Source of the DNA: Bedellia somnulentella
Taxonomy: Eukaryota > Arthropoda > Insecta > Lepidoptera > Bedelliidae
Assembly: GCA_963576735.1 (NCBI GenBank)
Contig: OY755187.1
Location: 2,108,001-2,172,000 of the forward strand
Reading direction: 5' to 3'
DNA length: 64,000 nt
The notes below the pieces were generated by a model that did not search any database, had not been told where the DNA came from, and saw only the letters and a program-made list of their open reading frames with translations. The position numbers and the translations under genes are program-made. This document shows positions 60,936-64,000 of this stretch, piece by piece. Positions within the stretch are counted from its first letter, which is position 1, and every line of letters starts with the position of its first letter.

Positions 60936-61149
60936 ACAATGAGAAGTGATATTCATAAGTAGTAGTTAATCTGCCATCCTCTTCAGGGAGAAATGGTATG
61001 ATTTTGGAAATTATACTCTTCTAAAATACAGAGATTATGATTAAATTTCACCTCAACACAACTTTTAGTTTACGCAGTATATCTGAATCTGAAGTGTTCG
61101 CAGGGGTACTCATACTTCTGAATATCAAGCGACATTGAAAGTAAAATGT

Positions 61150-61250
61150 GTACTAGGGATGTGGGAAAGTGGAGTGTGAGTGGAAGGAAAGTAAAAAAAA
61201 TGCGGTAAATAGAGCAATGAATAGCCTGATGAGCAGTCAATCGTTGTTCT
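61150..61250 (+). mobile_element. RTE-type LINE internal fragment, decayed
   Basis: GTGTACTAGGGATGTGGGAA, GCGGTAAATAGAGCAATGAA and AGCCTGATGAGCAGTCAATC match the thumb-coding region at 44035-44140. Confidence 0.65.
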
Positions 61251-61259
61251 TGTTATTCC

Positions 61260-61760
61260 GTACTCACTTAGCACTATATCTCTGAAAATAGATGGGGTGG
61301 TAACATTTTAAACTACTGTACTAATTTTGTACCATAAAGTTACAAATCTGTATGAAATTAGGAATTGTCTTCGTTGATAAATGTCAAAAACAAAAACTTT
61401 GTAATCGAATTAATATCACCTTTGTATTAATCCGATTTTATTATTTCGAATAAACAAAAAGATATAAAAAACAGTTTTTTCGGTGAGAATCTAATTAGCT
61501 GTCCCCTCATTAATTCATTCAGGTATGAGTGGATATCGATAAAGATAAAATGTGTCGCAACACATCAAAGGGGTCGCCGGAGAAGCGAAGTATTCGGGTT
61601 GAATGAATCGATTGGTTATTCGAACACAAAAACGTCTCGGTGACACCTTGTCGCCGCCGCTCTATCGATCATTTACAACTTTTGAACAGCGATTCTCAAA
61701 AGTTGATTTACGATTACATAAATGGTTTTGATTCGGTTGATAAACAATAAAGACCTAGGT
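61260..61760. other. Unassigned stretch
   Basis: AT-rich, then a GC-richer patch 61545-61660 (GTCGCCGGAGAAGCGAAG, TTGTCGCCGCCGCTCTATCG) that could be regulatory. No gene supported. Confidence 0.25.
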
Positions 61761-61771
61761 TAAAATTGATT

Positions 61772-62120
61772 GCCGTGTTGTGCCGGCTTAGATGGTCACT
61801 ACCCCTTTCTACCCACGGGTGTCGTAAGAGGCGACTCAGGGTATGGGACTTTTTAGTGATTTTTGCTGATGCGGTTGGATACCCATCCTTGTCCCCCAAC
61901 AACTTCCAGTATAGGTAGCATGAGGCGTGTGAGAGCGTAGATGTCACGTGAAAAGTGAGGTACTGACAGATGTTGTATGAATAATCTGTCAGTTTCTCAC
62001 TTCTCACGCGACATACACGTTCTCACACGCCTCATGCTACGGGGGCTGTTGTGGCTGAGGAGTTTCCAGCTCTGAAGCTCTAGCTACCCCTTTTTGGGCT
62101 TTATGGCCGTGAGTATGCGT
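61772..62120 (+). repeat. SINE-A split by a palindromic element
   Basis: GCCGTGTTGTGCCGGCTTAG to CCCAACAACTTCCAG, resuming at TGTGGCTGAGGAGTTTCC to GGCCGTGAGTATGCG. Confidence 0.75.
61915..62040. mobile_element. Short palindromic element
   Basis: GTAGCATGAGGCGTGTGAGA and AGTGAGGTACTGACAGAT mirror AATCTGTCAGTTTCTCACTT and TCTCACACGCCTCATGCTAC. 126 bp. Confidence 0.75.
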
Positions 62121-62564
62121 ATATATGTTAAAACTGATTTAGTTGAGCAAAGTAGTAGGCATAATTGGTCCTCCGAGTTTCAATAAAGAACACAACGAAT
62201 CCGTAGAAAATAGTTCGAACCACATCGTTTAGGCAATACTATATAATTCTTGAGGACGTTTCAGTAGCAAGAAGCGTTTATAAGATTTCTTTACTTCTAT
62301 ATGGATGTTTATCGCAGTTTTGCGGAATAGAATGTCAATTAAATAGGAAAATATTCGGTAAGTTTTCAATAATTACTTTGTGTTGACTACTATATTACCG
62401 AAATGAGATAATTTTGAGAAAAACATCAACAATTTAATCGAAACTGGTTATGAGAAATTATTTAGATTCGCCATTGTAAATAAAGGCGAAGATAGGAGGC
62501 TTTTTGGGATGGGTATGAGTGAACTTCCAATTACCCAATAAAAAATAATTACTTCGTAACTCAA

Positions 62565-62905
62565 ACTTTCACGCCGTATACCTCCGAACGGGTTGGCAGA
62601 GGTAGGTACTTCTGAATATAACGTGACATTGTCGTCTGGTGTTCAGAGTAACCACGTTTTACTTGGACAGTGTACTCACGTGATATGGGAGGCCTATCCC
62701 CGTTTTGTATGAATACACTGTCACAGACTAAGCACAACTCAGCCATGTGGGTTCCCTCACGATAATTTCCCTGACCGTTAATAACCATGATAAATTTACC
62801 ACAGTTTTAGAAACGACAAACTGGTTTAGGCCCAAACCGGGATTTGAACGCTCATCGTCTGCACAATAAGCGGTGATCTACCCACTGAGCTATCACTGAT
62901 GGTTT
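62565..62905 (-). repeat. SINE-B, near full length
   Basis: TTTCACGCCGTATACCTCCG to ACCCACTGAGCTATCAC; the 75-codon frame across it is a shadow. Confidence 0.8.
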
Positions 62906-62940
62906 TGAATACGTTGTAACCCAGTGTAAATCGGCACTAA

Positions 62941-63134
62941 AGAGCTTATTCCATTTGTCTGAATGAAGACGTCTGAGAGCCACAGAATCTGAATTCAGAC
63001 TAGTGGAATAACGTTCAGAGCGCTAGGCTTCTGAAAAGTAGACAAATTTGTGTATTGGAATAACAAGCGTCTGCGGCAGTAACTTCGAAGGACGTCTGAA
63101 TTAAGAAACGACAAAGTGTAATGGAATAAGCTCT
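62941..63134. mobile_element. PIF/Harbinger-like MITE, copy 2 (TAA duplication)
   Basis: 194 bp, opposite orientation to copy 1 at 49155. Ends AGAGCTTATTCC / GGAATAAGCTCT, flanked by TAA at 62938-62940 and 63135-63137. Confidence 0.85.
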
Positions 63135-63404
63135 TAAGCAATCACACTTCATGCAAGTTAAAGTTTGAGAACCACTGAGTTCCCGGGCGGTCGTGCGACA
63201 GCGATCTCTCGACTAATTATAATTATTATCGATACACGGAAATTATTCCGAATAATTAGCTCGGCACCATCACTACGCTGACTCGTGTTTACTTTACTTT
63301 GATTACGACTCTGGTCACAGTTTTTTACATTACTTACACAATTAATTGGACACCAATAGTATTATTCGTTTTAATTATTGAGAGGAATAATTATTGTTAC
63401 AGAT

Positions 63405-63486
63405 GTTTTATTGTTAGTCACCTCTTACGATCACCCGCGGGTAGAAATCAGGTAGTGCTATTCTAAGCCGTCACCACACAGCCATA
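63405..63486 (-). repeat. SINE-A 5' end piece
   Basis: TTAGTCACCTCTTACGATCA and GTGCTATTCTAAGCCGTCAC. Confidence 0.7.
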
Positions 63487-63617
63487 CTTAAAACGAATAA
63501 TTTCACTAACGTTTAGAAACCAAGACAGGAACGTTATTTAAACATTTAAACATAATGTAACATATTCATTGTACCACAATTAAGCAGATAAAAATTGTTT
63601 TGTTTTTTTTTTATTTT

Positions 63618-63809
63618 TTAAAAATATCTGTGAGATTCCTCCATCAATTCTTCGTCTTTCGGTCTCAAAACGAGTTTTTTCCTATCTCGTATATCTCCAG
63701 TTTTTGTCAAGATGACGTTTCTCCGTGACACCCTGACATTGCCAAGTTTGATGAAGACCACCTCGGTCCTGATTTTATCTATCTCATCTAATTTTGGAAA
63801 TCGTTGCGA
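63618..63809 (-). CDS. Terminal coding exon of an unrecognised minus-strand gene
   Basis: The minus strand is open 63 codons from an acceptor-like TTTAG to TAA: PKLDEIDKIRTEVVFIKLGN, VRVSRRNVILTKTGDIRDRK, KLVLRPKDEELMEESHRYF. Balanced, highly charged composition, no methionine at the start, and AATAAA within 10 bp of the stop (63610-63615). An in-frame TAG just upstream means it must be spliced or truncated there. A Helitron-like end begins 5 bp upstream (63815), so the original upstream part may be displaced. The remaining exons would lie beyond 64000. No domain recognised. Confidence 0.55.
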   Translation of the reverse strand, partial: SQRFPKLDEIDKIRTEVVFIKLGNVRVSRRNVILTKTGDIRDRKKLVLRPKDEELMEESHRYF

Positions 63810-63814
63810 CTAAA

Positions 63815-64000
63815 TCTAATATATAATTCACGTGTCACATTTGTCACCAAACTCCACCAAAACGGCTGAACCAATTTAAATGAACATTTGCATACAAATT
63901 TGGTAGGTCTTAGAATATATATATAAAAAAAAAACTTCTAAGTGATAAGGGTTGTACACCCCTAACATTTTATTTTTATTTTATCGCTTAGATATCACTT
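63815..64000 (+). mobile_element. Helitron-like 5' end, runs off the window
   Basis: Begins TCTAATATATAATTCACGTG, preceded by A, then GTCACCAAACTCCACC and AAACGGCTGAACCAATTT. TC start at an A/T target and these words fit a common moth Helitron. Confidence 0.55.

Overview
This is a window of an AT-rich insect genome, most likely a moth or butterfly (Lepidoptera). The evidence is spliced genes with GT/AG introns, AATAAA signals, and several kinds of repeat known to me from lepidopteran genomes: Helitrons that begin TCTATAC and end CTAG, RTE-clade LINEs, and tRNA-derived SINEs. No bacterial operons, CRISPR arrays or rRNA genes were seen. All coordinates and splice sites were read by eye, so repeat boundaries may be off by a few bases.

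Most of the window is transposon. By my count about fifty copies or pieces of one short retroposon (called SINE-A here; about 245 bp, TATG-repeat tail, 8-19 bp target duplications) are present on both strands, with about fifteen copies or pieces of a tRNA-headed SINE (SINE-B; TTATG tail). Pieces of an RTE-type LINE occur about a dozen times; the best (43669-44671) still encodes an open 316-residue C-terminal half of the reverse transcriptase. SINE-A, SINE-B and the LINE share a 3'-terminal motif (CTCTGSCWACCCC, short loop, GGG, then GCGTGA and a tetra- or pentanucleotide tail). This suggests both SINEs are moved by this LINE. Other layers are palindromic DNA elements (hAT-like with 8-bp duplications, PIF/Harbinger-like with TTA/TAA duplications, large foldbacks), tandem Helitrons, and remnants of piggyBac and an integrase-like gene. 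Many are nested, which allows relative dating.

Host genes sit mainly in the middle. A four-exon gene on the minus strand (33363 down to 27892) encodes a 226-residue secreted protein with a signal peptide split over a 15-nt first coding exon and a 26-nt micro-exon, four N-glycosylation sequons and a furin-type RIKR site. It has a TATA box and a downstream AATAAA. Divergent from it, a two-exon gene on the plus strand (35080-38047) encodes a 94-residue protein with a mitochondrial-type presequence, resembling ATPase inhibitor IF1. A third small plus-strand gene (40777-41362) has two possible 3' splice sites. Coding-like terminal exons of unrecognised minus-strand genes lie at 63618-63809, 20169-20303 and, less certainly, 56215-56369 and 13117-13202.

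By region: 0-8 kb is nested SINE/LINE; 8-15.9 kb is SINE-poor and bounded by two regions rich in ATCGAT and a shared 13-bp motif (possible promoters); 16-27 kb is repeats including hAT in hAT; 27.9-38 kb holds the two divergent genes; 38-41 kb has foldbacks and the third gene; 41-48 kb has a Helitron, the best LINE, piggyBac and a twin-primed LINE; 48-64 kb is SINEs, MITEs, tandem Helitrons and a terminal exon.
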